The notes beneath the pieces are model-generated. The model was not told where the DNA came from and did not search any database. It worked only from the letters and a program-made list of their open reading frames with translations. From NCBI RefSeq assembly GCF_030867095.1, contig NC_081829.1:92279261-92343260 (forward strand): a stretch of DNA of 64,000 nucleotides, in the 5' to 3' direction. Shown one piece after another: positions 1 to 12,737 of this stretch. The position numbers were made by a program, and so were the translations under genes. Numbering within the stretch: the stretch's first letter is position 1; each line of letters starts with the position of its first letter. The stretch is from Alligator mississippiensis. Its lineage: Eukaryota; Chordata; Crocodylia; Alligatoridae.

Positions 1-3000
1 GTAGGATAGCAACAAGGCTCAATCTATAGAAGGTTATTGACCTGTGAAAAGACAGTTTCTACTACTTAAGGGATGGGCAGTTTCTTGGAAACTGCCTTAT
101 CAGCATTAGTGCAAGCTCAAAGCATTGCAACCCCCTAATCTAACTGAACTTGTCCATTCTTTATTCCTCTACAGGCTGACATTAGCCTATGAAACTATAT
201 CCCATTTCTTCTTTTTTGAAGGCAGCTAGAGCTATTTTTCATACAAGTTTAGGTTCTGAGATGGCTGCAGAATCAGTGTTTCATGAAGCATGATCATTTT
301 GATGCTGCTGTATGTAGACAAGAACCAAGTTCTGAGTATAAAGAAACTGTTTAAAAGGGAATGAGCGGTCTTATTTCAGAATAAAGATACTGTTGATGTG
401 AGGATACTTATGATTCCTCCTCTCACTAATGGAAGAAGAATTGTTTGGGTGATTCTAAGGTTTGCAGCTAAGACAAATGCGGTATAGTTGTTTACTTTGA
501 GCAACAAGGAATATTGTTATTAGAGCATTTTGGTATGGTATCTACTAGACAGTAGAGTAGTCTGTCAAGGAATGAGAAATTTAGGATAAAATGCGTTAAA
601 GTCTATGATAGGGAACAAGCCTGAACTTGCACCAAACCAAAACAGGATAGTACATGATAAGCCCCATCAGTTTCAGCTTTAAAGTTCAGCATTCAGCATG
701 AAGCTAACCTTTGTGGCCGAGAATGTTTGGCTATGAACAAGTTCAGTGCCAGCCTTACAATTCTGCAGACTGGCAATTTCTAGATGTTTTGTGCCCCTTC
801 TGCATCTCAGGTTAATCTTGCCATGTTAGCAGATGCGCTTCAAATGCTTTTCAAACCGTGACTTCCGCGATGGACTAGGATGCCAGATATTTATGAGAGT
901 GCTCCTTTCTATCCTATATTTATACAAAACTGTGTAGAGCACGGGTTTTCATCTTAAGTGCATCTACATTTCCTTCCTTATGAGCTACTCATTCCAGTAT
1001 TAATAGGTATATGAAGGGGATGAATCAGATAGAAAACTTGTTTACTGCTTAAGAAGATATCTGCTGACAAAATTAAAGCAGATTGTTAAACAGAGAAAGA
1101 GTCTACATTATAGTCAAGTGTGCACAGATACACACATCACTGGTAACGGCCTCATGAATCATTCACTGAGGTAGTATCCTGTTTGCTTAATCTTGATGAT
1201 AAAAATGGACCATGACCAAGAAAAACAGTAGGATTATCTCACAGCACCTGTTCCCACCAAAGATCCTATGATGAGCTGGCTGATCAGGGTGACTTTCTCC
1301 AGTCTGCTCTTGTTGTAATCATTGAGATGCCTTTTGCTAAGAGGCCCTCGTGGCAAACCCCTGCTCCAATGACCCCTACTCTCTCTTATTGCTCTGTCTA
1401 TTCTTGCTGCTTTGCCAGAACTCCCTCCACCCCTCAAAGCCTGACCATCTTGGTCACTGGTACCAATGCATTCAAGTCTCAAGCATGTGCTATTGTTAGG
1501 TTGTCTCTTGGAGGCCTTCTTGCTCTACAGTCTGAACATGGTGATCCAAGTGTAATAGGAAGGATTGATGTGTTTTGGGTATTTATGTTTCAGCAAGTGA
1601 AATCCTTCCCACTTTGCCCACTAATCAGGCATCTATATGAGACCACCTTTATGTTGGAGGATAGTTCAGCTTCCAAGATCCACTAGTTAACAATATCACT
1701 TACCACAGTAAGTCTTAACTTTGCAATATTAAGCTAGCTGAGAGCATCACTGATAGCCAGCAATCATCTGCAATCTTATGGAAAATCCATGAGGCTTTCT
1801 CAGGCTTTCAACAGAGATAATGAAACAGCCACTCCTGAGGACAAGAGTTGCTGCAGCTTACACTAGGGGCACAGACAGAAGTGCAGCTCCCTGCTGCAAC
1901 TCAGAATGCCTCAGGGGGGCTCCAATACACCCACTCCACCATCCAGTGGGGGCTGAAAAAATCCCAGACCAAACTCCCTCTGCTCTCTTTCTCCCCTCCC
2001 ATTCTGAAAACAGCAACAGGCTGGGAGGCAGTGGAGACCCAAGTTACAGAATATGCTCTGTTTTGAAACATCTTCATCCGAGCCCTCATGCAATGAAGAT
2101 TCAGTTTTTCACCCGATAGGTCATTTTTGAAGCAGTCTGCAGCCATGCACTTGTGTTTGGTCACAGCTATAGGCTGCTTTGTGTGGCTGGATCAGGCGAC
2201 GAGTGTCACTTCTGTCTGCGCCCCTAGGAGCTGAGGCTTTCTAGCTGTGGAATGTAACAGCCACAACCTGGGCACCGGGAAGAAGGAGAGTAGTAGCAGT
2301 ACTCAGCGAGTTACATTAACACAGTTCTCCAGTGCAACAGTTGGAATGGTATGTAACCTATTAAGATCAAATACCGAAGCAGTACCAGAGCTAGGAGTGA
2401 TATAGAGTCATCTCTCTGTGCTTTTAAAAAGGGGTATCTCTCCCTTTGCTCCCCCAGTCAAAATTGCTCCATAATGCTCCTAGGTGAGGCAGTTGTCTTT
2501 TGTCCTCTGGGTTTCTAGGGTCAAGGTAGGTGTGCTGATCTGTTTTCTTCTACAGGTATGGAAAATAAGATACAGGGAGGTGAAGGCATTTGTCCAAGCT
2601 CTGTGGCAGTCTCAGGGAGACCTAGACTTTACTCCAGTTCTCAGCTTTGTACTTTAGCTGCCACATCACTCTCTGTTGGAGGCACAAATGGAGGGTTTCA
2701 GCAACCAACTACTATAGTAACACAATATTATTTCTATACCGGAATGTAACATTAAACTAAATGCTTGAACACTAAGGACAAACAATCACAAATCAGGCAG
2801 CAGGGAATGTAAAATAGTCCCTTAGCTTATAATGAACTTCTCAAACCATTTCAATATTGGGTTTTACAGGAACAAAGTATATTTATCTCATCTGTCAACA
2901 GTGGAAGATTACGTTCCATCCAAGACTTCATCTGAAACGCTGAAATTGACATGTTATGAATACGGACAGAGCAATGGGATTTATAAATAGCTTATTCGCA

Positions 3001-4984
3001 CGTGACAATACAGGAAGAGTAATTTAATTAGAATTATATTGGGTCCAATTCATCACTGTAAATGAGAGAGGTAGGCACCCTTTCAATAAAAATATAATTA
3101 TACCACATAAAAGCAGACATTTAAATATGAATCTGGCCCACTGGCTGTTTTTTGTGGAGGACGATGTCTAGAAAATGTTGGTGTTCATAAAAAGTCACCT
3201 TGATGATTATGTTATAGAGGGTCAACTTTAACTGGGTTGCTCCATCCTAACAGTACCAAGTAGTTGTAACTTTGAAGCATTATCAGCCAGCTTGGGCATG
3301 TTTTGAACTACCAGACACTGAACCATTTAGCCCTCCAGCATAACCTGGTTATACTATACATTGGTGGCCTTTTTGCATGTCTTTGGTCTGTTGTTTCTGG
3401 CAACAACTTGGACTGGATTGTTGGATTGTAGATTATTTTTTGTGCCAGTTCAACTTCAAAGAAAGAAAGAAAGGTGCTGCAGCTCCAAGACTAAGTACAC
3501 AACATTGAAAATATTCTTTTGATATGACTGAATGATGTATTGTATGAATTCTGCACTTGAGTAATTATGCAATCACTTTACATGGCCAAGAAACAGGGGT
3601 AAGTGTAAAACACAAAGCTGCTAAAGTTGGTCTCCTTGCCAGTAAGTTCTCCATTCTTTCTGTATGTGACACAGAAGACAAGGGGACATATCAGCTTCTT
3701 GGGCCGTAATGCCAGCTAAGGTTTTCAGAGAGAGACAGGGCCTGATTGTCAGGAAACACTGAGCACCTGCCTTCTGCAAAGAGTCATGTTCTTTTAAGGT
3801 CGGGACTATTAACACCCTCTCCCCGGTTTTTCACATCTGATTAGAGTACCACATTCCCTTCATATTTTCTATTTGAGATAGTGTGATTTTAGTTAGGCCT
3901 CATGAAACTATTTTTAAAACGTCTCTAAATTTCTACCAAAGAATTTTCCATATGTTAGGCCTAAAGAGGTCAGTCTTTGAACTTCAGTTATAGGACGCTA
4001 GATTCAGCTATTCAGCCTGCTTTAATATCACTTTTTAAAGACAAACATTATCTCTTTTTGGAGACAAGTAGATACTGCTTTCTGGTAAGGTCATATCTGT
4101 GGCTGTAACCCAGATGGCTACATTTCTATATCTACTGAATGGAGAAGACTGGCAATGATATAATATCACATATACAGTCTGTCAGGTTTTAGCTTGTAAA
4201 TCATGTTTCAAGTCAGACCTGCCACTCCTCTGTGGATACAAATACTGTCATTTAAGTGGCAGAAGGCCAAACAGATTACTTTGAATTTATGCTGTAAAGC
4301 AGACAGAAATAGAGTGAATATGGAAAATTTGTTTGGGAGATCTTAGTTCCACATGTGGGAAGGATTAACTTTGCAATGGCCAGGAGTCCTTTGGTGACAT
4401 GCATAAGATAAGACTAATGATGGATGGACCTCAAAAGGTTTGATGAGTTTTTGTTCTGTTCGACTAAGCAGCCAAATATTCATGCAGATAAGCTTCAGAA
4501 ATGTATCTGATCTAAAAAGAAGGGCTGGCTGGAAACAGCAGAAGAGAATTCCTATGGAGCAATGGCAATTCTTGGTCTATCCCTCATCAGAACCAGGATA
4601 TGCAGAGGGGCCTGTGCTAGGAGTCAGCCAACAAATCTCAGTGCAAGACTCATGCTGAGCTCAAAATGGCCAGTAGCAGTTACAATTTAGTTCTGCTTTA
4701 ACAAGAATAGACTGCTGCTCTGTAGATCAAGTGTGTCTGACGATGCTTTGAAATTTGCCTTTACTTGTCTACCCAACTTTACTTGTCTGCACAGCTTTAT
4801 TTACAACTTTACCTTTACTTGTCTACTCAACTTTAACTGAACTAGCTAGCTCTATTGGCTCCTTTGGTTTTAATCAATAATTAAGTTGGTGCTTCTCGTT
4901 CTGTACACCTTCACTATAACAGTAAAAGTACCTTTACACCAATTTAATTGTACCACCAAAGGGAGTGGAAATGATGCACTATAT
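1..4984. other. Intergenic, no recognised gene
   Basis: Mostly single-copy-looking AT-rich sequence. A 119-codon open frame at 1327-1686 (plus) and an 82-codon frame opposite it show no domain I recognise. An imperfect tandem repeat with a unit near 18 bases (CTTTACTTGTCTAC-like) lies at about 4757-4835. Confidence 0.6.
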
Positions 4985-5445
4985 CAAGGATGTCACAGAT
5001 ATGGCCTGTGGGCTGGATTTGGCCCATGGAACTACATAATCCAACCTCCCATGCTAGCCCTGCACGGAGCTAGTCCAGCACCTCTTCACACATGCTGGAT
5101 CCAGTACCTGCAGTGCCTGCTCCAATTGGGTTGGGACTGTGCTGAATGCAGGACCTGCTCTGGCCAGCCCAGGACCGTGTCACACACAGCACCCACTCCA
5201 GCCAGTCCTGGACCCACACTGCATGCAGCATCTGCTCTGGACTGGTTGGAGCGGGCACCATGTGCTGTTTGCATCCTGAGCTAGCCAGAACAGGCACCAC
5301 ATGTAGCGTGGTCCCAGACTGGCAGGAGTCAATACTGGGGGTCCTGGATCTAGCATGCAGGGTGGGGAAGTCTGTGGGCCTGATCTGGCCCACAAGGCTG
5401 GCCTTGCACAATTAATCTGGCCCATGGGGCCAAATTACACCCCTG
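4985..5445. mobile_element. hAT-like non-autonomous DNA transposon
   Basis: The ends are inverted: the left reads caaggatgtcacagat and the right, reverse-complemented, caggggtgtaatttgg; both lead into 'tggcc..tgggc' motifs. The flanks are an 8-bp target duplication with one mismatch (cactatat 4977-4984, tactatat 5446-5453). Eight-base duplications and CAGGGGTG ends are typical of hAT (Charlie-like) elements. No transposase frame is present; the interior is GC-rich and the open frames in it are spurious. Confidence 0.85.
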
Positions 5446-7942
5446 TACTATATTGTTGTGAAGCTCATGTAGTAAAATTTTACCACGTCTGTGGAATCAA
5501 ACCCTTATTTTGAAGTAAAAGCTTCTTCAGTTATCTACAATACCAAAAGATGATGGCAAGATCTTCCAGTTTCTAACCTCGGATATAGGGACTGCCAAAG
5601 TGGCTTTCCAAAGGGTCCACCCAAGAATAAAATATTCATAACCAAAACTGGAGCTGAGGCAATATACGTCTCATAAGATTTACAGGGATTACAAGGATTA
5701 CACTGGGTACTGGTTGGTCCGACTCTCAGACTCCTGTTCCATACCACAAGCCCATCTCCTTCTCAATCCACTGATTTCAGAAGAGACTTCTGCCCTTTAA
5801 GATTCACCCTTATCTCTCATCCATGGATAGATTAAGTAAGTCAACTGATATTTTAAATTTGCTTCTGCAAACAAGGAGAGACAAGAAGACAAAATAATAC
5901 AGCCTGCCACTGTCAGGAACATTCAGGATGGATAGGTTGTTACTCCTCCTTGGTCAATATATAGAATCAGGGTTGTAGTTTCAGCCTGGTCCAAAACAAA
6001 TTAGAAAACAGCAAAGATCCCTTCAGTTACTGTCTCTTTTAGGCAAGAGGGCCAGTGCCATCTGTCCTGATGCTCCTAAACTCTTCCATTTCCCTCCTGA
6101 ACCCCCTATGCCTTCCATTTATTCCCTAGCCCTAAGGAGCCCCTAATTAAGTCTTTCTTGCCTGTCTTTACTTGGTGTTAATGTTAGAAAGCTCATCCTC
6201 ACAATAATTCCTCCACTAACACCAGCTCCTGGCTAGTCTAAAAAAAAAAGCACTAAATATCATTTTTGACTAGGTTGGTGTTTGAAGGCCAAATCATATG
6301 GGAGATGTGAGAACAAGGCTCCCCTCCCCACAAGTCAGAAAGGCTTTTCTGATTTTTTTTTAATTGCCTAGAATACTGTTACCTTAGTTTCAGGTGTGGC
6401 AGATAAAGCTATTTTTTGTAGGAAGCTAGGATGGAAAATTGAGCTCATAAATGGCAATGAGCTTCAACTTTAAATATGGAGTGCTGCTATCTAAACTATA
6501 ATAAAGATTACAGAGGAGGACATTATTTATTACCACAATGCTCTGAGAGGTAAGCTGGCAAACTTTCTTCAGCCAATCTGAGTGAAATCACTGCTACCCA
6601 CTCTGGCATCCTGTGATGCCAAGGTCACAAGAGAAGAAAAGGAAATAAAGCTTCGCGTACCAGAATAGAAATTCTACCGGTAGTGAGAAGGAAACAGAAA
6701 TGAAAGCGTAAGGGTCATCCGCATTTTCTTAACTCACCCGTACTCTAAAGAATGAAAGTAGAAAGCAAGGGAAAGCTGTTACTTCTGTATGTTTTTAATG
6801 AAGGGAAAATATAGACACAAAATTTAGTTCACTGCTTGCTTGCTTTCTTGACACTAAGTATGTCATTGAACATTGCCATTTGGTCTACCCATTTTCTTTA
6901 TTACCACAGCTAAAGGAATCTCTTTCTTCTCAGGGAAGAATTTTAATTTCCCCATGGATTTTTTTTTTTTAAATAAAAACTGTTTGGAATTTGAGTTTTA
7001 AAAGTACAGGAATTTCAAACACAACTTGCACAGAGAGAAAATGGCTAGTTGTACAGCTTAAAATTGAAGAATAGAGGTCATGATGAGTTCAAAGAATCAT
7101 TGTTCTACTTCCAGGGGTTTTATCAGGGGAGTCAGGCCTCGTGATAGACTCTGCAGAGGCCACTGGGAGGATAAGATATCTCAAGTGTTAATGGCATGCA
7201 TTTGACAATATCAAACATTTAATTTATGAGGCGCCTTCTAATGGAAAGACAAAGAAATTCTACGACGTGCAAAAGCTGAAACAGGCTTTCCAAAATTAAA
7301 AAGCATTTGAATGAAACCCAGACAGCCTTAGAATGAAGATATATTACTTATGAACACATAAAAACGGGATACATCTGGCTCCTGAAGAGGACATTTTGTA
7401 AAAATTGTTTACTGATAGAACTGTTATATAAGTCATAGTATTTTAAAAGTAGTAATGCACAATTAACATTTTAGACTTTGATCACTACATTCTTTACTCA
7501 TGACTAAGTGTTTATAATGGGGGTCTTTCCCAAATGATACAGAATTATAAACCTGAATTGTTTACCTATTGTTAAAAGATTTAGTGTGTGCATCAGGACT
7601 ATCATCCAGAGTAAGCCTTTTTGTAAAAACTACTAATGTCAGGTGCAAATAGTTCTCAAAGTTTTCCATTGGTTATTGCTTTCAGTATACCTTAGCATTG
7701 TGTCTCATGACCCCTTTTAGAGACTGAAGGATAGCGACCTATTAATACAACCAGATAATAAAGTCACCCCTTCAATTTGAGCAGCGGTGTCATCCATAAG
7801 CATTGGTGATTCTTTACCCAATGTTTCCCATTAAGGGATAATTATCTAAGTAATGATCATCTAGGTACTTAAATAGTGCTTTTTGTCACTGGGTCTCAAA
7901 GCACTTTTTACAAGTCACTACAATTTTTTTCACTTCCTAGGT
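5446..7942. other. Intergenic, nothing recognised
   Basis: AT-rich single-copy-looking sequence with short A or T runs (for example 6241-6250 and 6960-6971). I see no gene, transposon end or structured RNA here. Confidence 0.5.
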
Positions 7943-8263
7943 CAGTGACTCTCAGCCAGGGTGCTGTGATACCCTGGGGTGCCTTGAGTTCCTTTCAAGG
8001 GTGCGGTGGGATGCCATGCAACATTAGCACTGATACGTGTGCAAATACAATTAACAAGATAAGCCCAGAGATTTCAAATATGAATCCACAGTGTCAAAAA
8101 TATTCTGACCTGTTGTGGTCTTTCTGAATTCCTTGCAACAGAAGAATTGCTCTATTATTTTTCTGAAGTCAAAAATGTGTGAAAACGATGAGCTGGCATT
8201 TTCCAAGAGGTGCCGTTTATCTACTGAGGGGTGTCTTGAGTCTAAAAACATTGAGAATCACTG
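7943..8263. mobile_element. hAT-like non-autonomous element, CAGTGRYTCTCA ends
   Basis: The left end starts cagtgactctcag; the right end reverse-complements to cagtgattctcaatg. The flanking 8-bp duplication is tcctaggt (7935-7942) and ttctaggt (8264-8271), seven of eight identical. At 321 bp it is too short for a transposase, so it is a MITE-like copy of a hAT family. Confidence 0.88.
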
Positions 8264-9361
8264 TTCTAGGTGCACAGAGATGGCTGGTGACTGGCCCACC
8301 TCAGTGGCAGAGGTGGGAACAGAGCTCAGATCCCCCGAGGTCACCTGAACTATGCTTCTTCCTTACTTCCTATTTACTCAGCATTTCTACTGGGTCAAGT
8401 GCTGTCTAGATTTGCTTTTGAATTTGCTGGACTCACAATTCTGCTATGCAGAATTTGGCCCAATTGTTTCCATGGAGGCTTTGCCTGAGTTGGAGCTGCA
8501 AGATTTTTTTTTAAATGGTGAAAGACTTGTGAAGGTATGCTAAGAATAATGCAATATTCTGAGGATCTTGCCAGAGTCTAGATTTTGCTCCTGGTTTAAT
8601 CAGTTACCTGATTGCCAGTTAACTCACGGTAGTTAAGTAACACTCTGCTACTGTTTACATTTTACCAGAGAGCCCAACTTTTGTGGGATGTCTAGACTAA
8701 CATTTACAGACATGTTAGCTACCTTGACTTAACTGGCAGCGAACTCATGTTAGAACAGGAAAAAAGCTATTATACGCACACCTATGATGTGTGTCTGTTG
8801 TCTGAGTTATTACTAGATATTATCTGTGCTACAATAGTGTGTAGAAGCCCTATTGACTTGTGCTGGGTGTTATATAAACACATGCAGAGAGTGATACACT
8901 CCCTGCTCTGAAAAACCCTACAATCTATCTTAGGTAATTGTATGCCCCCAATAGTACAGTAAGGAGCACATACATTTGATGTGCCAGAGATCCGGCATGT
9001 TGTAACAGACTCGATGCGTTTTAGTTCAAAAGCGCTCCACTGCCATTTTCTCAGGGCTGACGTGCATTTTGCCCTTTATACAAATGTGCGTGCTGCAGCA
9101 CCAGGTGCTTTTAAAAGCACCTGACACTGCAGCGCAAGCATGTGTACAAATGCCCTTAGAGACTAACTGGTGCCATCCTGCCCTGCCTTCTTCCTGACTT
9201 CCTACTACCACAGTGCTACCCTGTCCTGCCTTCTTTCTGACACCAGACTAGCACTGTTAACTAACTCTGTTCTGTAGATGGGAACTGAAGAACAGAGAGA
9301 CAAAGAATATGTCTATACTGCAGTCGCTGCTATGACTGCAGCTTCTCTGAACTTGTTTTAA
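8264..9361. other. Intergenic with an old MIR-like fragment
   Basis: About 8280-8370 resembles the core of a MIR/CORE-SINE (ggcccacctcagtggcagag, then ctcagatcccccgagg). The rest is unremarkable; nothing coding is supported. Confidence 0.4.
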
Positions 9362-9698
9362 GGCCACAAACAGATGTTGCATTTGTCCTAGGACAAACCA
9401 TTTTATCCAGGAACAAAGGCAATCATGCAGACATCCATGTCCATTGTCTTGGGATAAATCCTAAAAATGTTTGTGGTATAAGAAGTACAAACAACTTACC
9501 CTGGGACATCACAAAGTGCATCTGAATGGTTACCCCAGGATTGCACCATTGAATCCATGGCAGAAAACTGGCAGTGCATTCAGCCACTCATTAAACCTGA
9601 CTAGACGGTTGATGTGTATGCATACCAATTGCAGGATATTTCTGCTCTAGGACAAACACAGGTACAACTTGTCCAGGGACAAATGCAATGTCTATTCC
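9362..9698. mobile_element. Non-autonomous DNA transposon, family with a second copy at 55654
   Basis: Begins ggccacaaacagatgttgca and ends with the inverse of tagacattgcatttgtcc, so the TIRs share 'cattgcatttgtcc'-like sequence. The inner sequence carries several copies of 'cctggga/ccagga' near 'caaa'. The flanks tgttttaa (9354-9361) and ttgtctaa (9699-9706) match at five of eight positions, consistent with a decayed 8-bp hAT-type duplication. A related copy lies at 55654-55954. Confidence 0.75.
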
Positions 9699-9730
9699 TT
9701 GTCTAAACTTTTCAGTTCAGGTACTGATAA

Positions 9731-10087
9731 TAGGGTGTTTCTACATGTGCATTTACGCTGGCTTAAATTTACTGCACAGTAATTGTGCATTAAGTAGGAA
9801 TAGGCTGGCATCTACACATGCAGATGTTAAAGCGCATTAACGCTGTGTGGACTGACTTGGGACTAAAGTGTTACTGTGCAGTAAGACGTCTATATGTGCA
9901 TTACTGCGCAGTAACTAATTGGGTATAAATTTGATACCTGCATGATGCAGGTATCAAATTTATGCTGAAGTTGGTGTAAGTCACCATATTTACTGTACAG
10001 TACAAGCGTGTATGTGTAGACATGTGCCTGTGCTGTGAAGTAATTTCATTTACTGTGCAGTAAATGTGCATGTGTAGACGCGCCCAT
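9731..10087. mobile_element. Foldback MITE, TCTACAYGTGC-type TIRs
   Basis: Left end tagggtgtttctacatgtgc and right end, reversed, tgggcgcgtctacacatgc, both continuing into 'atttac'. The interior repeats 'actgcacagtaa'. Its centre is a perfect 19-bp inverted repeat (9925-9943 against 9945-9963) around one base. It is one of a family spread through this window. Confidence 0.8.
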
Positions 10088-11089
10088 AGTGTAGCTAGGG
10101 CAGGGCAGGACTTGGTGCAGATTGCAAAGCCTGCCTGAGAAGTTAAGTATCCTCAGGACATTAGCCCATGCTGAGTTTCACACTACTGGAATTATGCTTC
10201 CAGCAGTACCAGTGCTAGCTAATTTAAGGGCAGCATAAGTGTGTCTCCATAAGCTCTAGTGATTGCAGAGACTACAGTATAGTCATGCCCAGAGAATTTG
10301 TTCATTATTATAGGTAGCCCTAGTAACTGGCACACAGGTGCTATCAGCTGGATTAGCATAGGTTGGGAAGGGATGTGCTTACAGACAGACTGTAGATAGT
10401 AGAGCAAGGAATGGAACGCAGGTCTCCCAAGCCTAGGCTAGAGAGCCTAGGCTAAAGAGAAATTAGTCAATTTAAACAGACTAGGGCCAGATCCAGAGAT
10501 GCAGGCACGTGCATTTCCTTGGGGAGAATCAGCACACTGTCTGTGGGGAACGCCTGTGCGCGCAGGCTCTGGCAAGTGACACATTGCCTCGGGTGGGACA
10601 GGGGAGGCTGAGGCCAGCACCTGGGGTGGCCGTAGCAGCCTTACCTGGGGCCCTGGGGGACTCCTGGGGCTCCAGCGGTAGCGACCCAGCAGCACAGAGC
10701 CTGGATGGCAGCTGGAGTGAGCTCTGGCTGGCCAGGCTCCGGTTTCAGGCAGTGCACACTGCTGCCACATATGCCACCCTACTTTTTTCTTCTGTGGGTT
10801 TTCTTGACATTGGGATCTCAGAGTGTCAATCCCCCCACCCCCGTGCTACAAATTAGCAGTGTGGAGAACACCTGCATGTGTGATGTGTCCAGTGCTGCAG
10901 ACAGGTTTGCAGTGTCACATAATGCATGTGCACACTCAATGGATACACCCTAGGTGGCCAAAGAAGTAGAGAAATGATGTGCTGTGTCCCAAATCACAAA
11001 GCAGGTTATTTTCTTAGCCAGGAGTGAAACACTTCTCCTGAATCCCAGGGCAGTACTTATCTGTTACATCATAACTCCTTATATTAAGC
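10088..11089. other. Intergenic, GC-rich block inside
   Basis: About 10480-10790 is markedly GC-rich and gives overlapping open frames on both strands, none with a recognisable domain; it may be transposon-derived. About 10966-11060 resembles an old MIR-like fragment. Confidence 0.35.
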
Positions 11090-11277
11090 ATCCTACCTTC
11101 AAATGAGGACTTCCTAGTCTTTTAAATGCTGGAAGATGCAAGGGGAGAGTGGCAGAATATAGGCCCTGGATAAATGTTCTGTTCCTTAGTATCTGCTCTG
11201 GGCCACTGTAAGGTACAGGATACTGAGCTAGATGGACCTGTGGTCGGATGCAGTAGAGCAATTTGTATGTTCTTAAG
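11090..11277 (+). mobile_element. CR1 LINE 3' end fragment
   Basis: Contains 'gggccactgtaaggtacagg', 'atactgagctagatggacct', 'gtggtcggatgcagtagagc' and a terminal 'atgttctta', the hallmark 3' end of amniote CR1. It is truncated at the 5' side as usual. No reverse transcriptase remains. Confidence 0.85.
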
Positions 11278-11651
11278 TGCGGCTGTCATTATCAAGAGCA
11301 AATCCAGACCTGGTTTTGACCCATGAAACAACAGGATGAGGTCATTGACATCTGAATTGATGGCTCCCAAATGACTATCTAAGGAAAGACTAAAACAAGC
11401 AAAACAAAATACCCCCTTGGGTTTCCACAGCTATTAAACAATGGAAGCCTTGTGAGACTTCTCCTGAGGTAGCTGCACTAATCCAAGAGGAAATATTCTC
11501 CTTTCTAACAAACAATAGTTGTTCTATTAATCCTAAACTATAGGCATAGCTTGGCAAATGCCTTCCTCTCTTAACTGTGCCCTCTCCAGGACCAGAGTGA
11601 ATGGGTAAGATCCTCAGCTGGTGTAGATCTGGCCTTATGGCATTTTAATTG

Positions 11652-11933
11652 GAGTGGTTTCCAGACAGCCACCCTAATTAAAACAGCTCATGGTCATGTG
11701 TATTAAGCCCTGCCGCATTTCAAAATGGCCACGGGGGCCCTTTAACTAAAGGCCATTTGATAAGCTTTAGATAAAGCACCCCCGTAGCCATTTTGAAATG
11801 TGGGGGGCTTAATACATGTGACTCCAAGGTGATGCTAAAACATTCTAATTAGAACACAGAGCAGACTCGATTAATTGTGTGTGCTCCCATGTGTTCTAAT
11901 TAGAATGCTAACAAGCATGTCTGTATGCACCCT
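11652..11933. mobile_element. Palindromic MITE, copy 1
   Basis: The two halves are near reverse complements: 'gtattaagccctgccgcatt' then 'tcaaaatggcc' on the left, and 'ggccattttgaaatgtgg' then 'ggcttaatac' on the right. Outer parts carry 'ctaattaaaac' and 'ctaattagaac'. A related copy is at 38359-38664. No coding capacity. Exact ends and target duplication are uncertain. Confidence 0.75.
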
Positions 11934-12720
11934 GTGATTCTGCCTATCTCAATCACTCTTTCAAAAGGACAAATTCTTCTTCAGGCGATTCAGTGCCAGC
12001 CAGCTAGGAAAAAATGTGCAAGGATTAATTTCTCCCAAACCCCGAAGCTGTTTAATGGATTAACTGGGGAAATGAATGAAGAGGATGCACTTCATAAAAG
12101 TAACCTTACCCCCACAAAATGACTGAATGAGAGGTAGTTGTCCCTCTACCCATTCCAAGATCCTGTGATGATACAGCCTTATAGCACAAGTATCGCTGGA
12201 GTGGAAGTCTTCCTGTTGACTGCACAGACTTATTATGATTTGTCTCTTATGCTCCAAAAAAGCAAAGATAATGCAGAGTAGAAAGCGTCTTCCTAGACCA
12301 CCCAACACCCAAAGCCACTTTTGTGTTATGGAGCTGCAGGGAGGGTGGAGTAGTCTTGGCAGGCTATGCAACCCTAGTGAAGGAGAAGGAGCTCCCCCAC
12401 AGCAGGATGATCTACAGTCCCCTGATGCAGATATGTGGATTTATCATTTATCTTCCAGGACTACAATCCTGGGAATGGAGGGTGGGGGGCACTGCATGCT
12501 ACAAGGACAGTATCAGCTACTTCCTGCAGCCTGTGTTGTTCAGAACATATATGCCAAGTGAGGCTGGATCTGGGCCTGAAGGACTGAGACGTTCAATAGG
12601 TTCTGCTACCTGTTGAGTGTGATCCTGCTCCAACTGAAGGATAAGGTAAACTTTGCTTTGAGGCAGAGCTGGCCTGGGATATACCTCTGTAGCTGATTTC
12701 ATGTGATTCTTTAGCAATCA
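11934..12720. other. Intergenic, nothing recognised
   Basis: Two overlapping plus-strand frames of about 100 codons at 12235-12616 show no recognisable domain and look like chance. No transposon ends were identified. Confidence 0.4.
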
Positions 12721-12737
12721 GAACCCCAAAAGCAGAT

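Noticed and set aside
1327-1686. 119-codon frame near the window start
   Set aside because: Composition is plausible, but there is no motif, no splice context and an overlapping frame on the other strand; not called a gene.
9925-9963. Perfect hairpin considered as a microRNA precursor
   Set aside because: The stem is only 19 bp with a one-base loop and it lies in a transposon; unlike a pre-miRNA.
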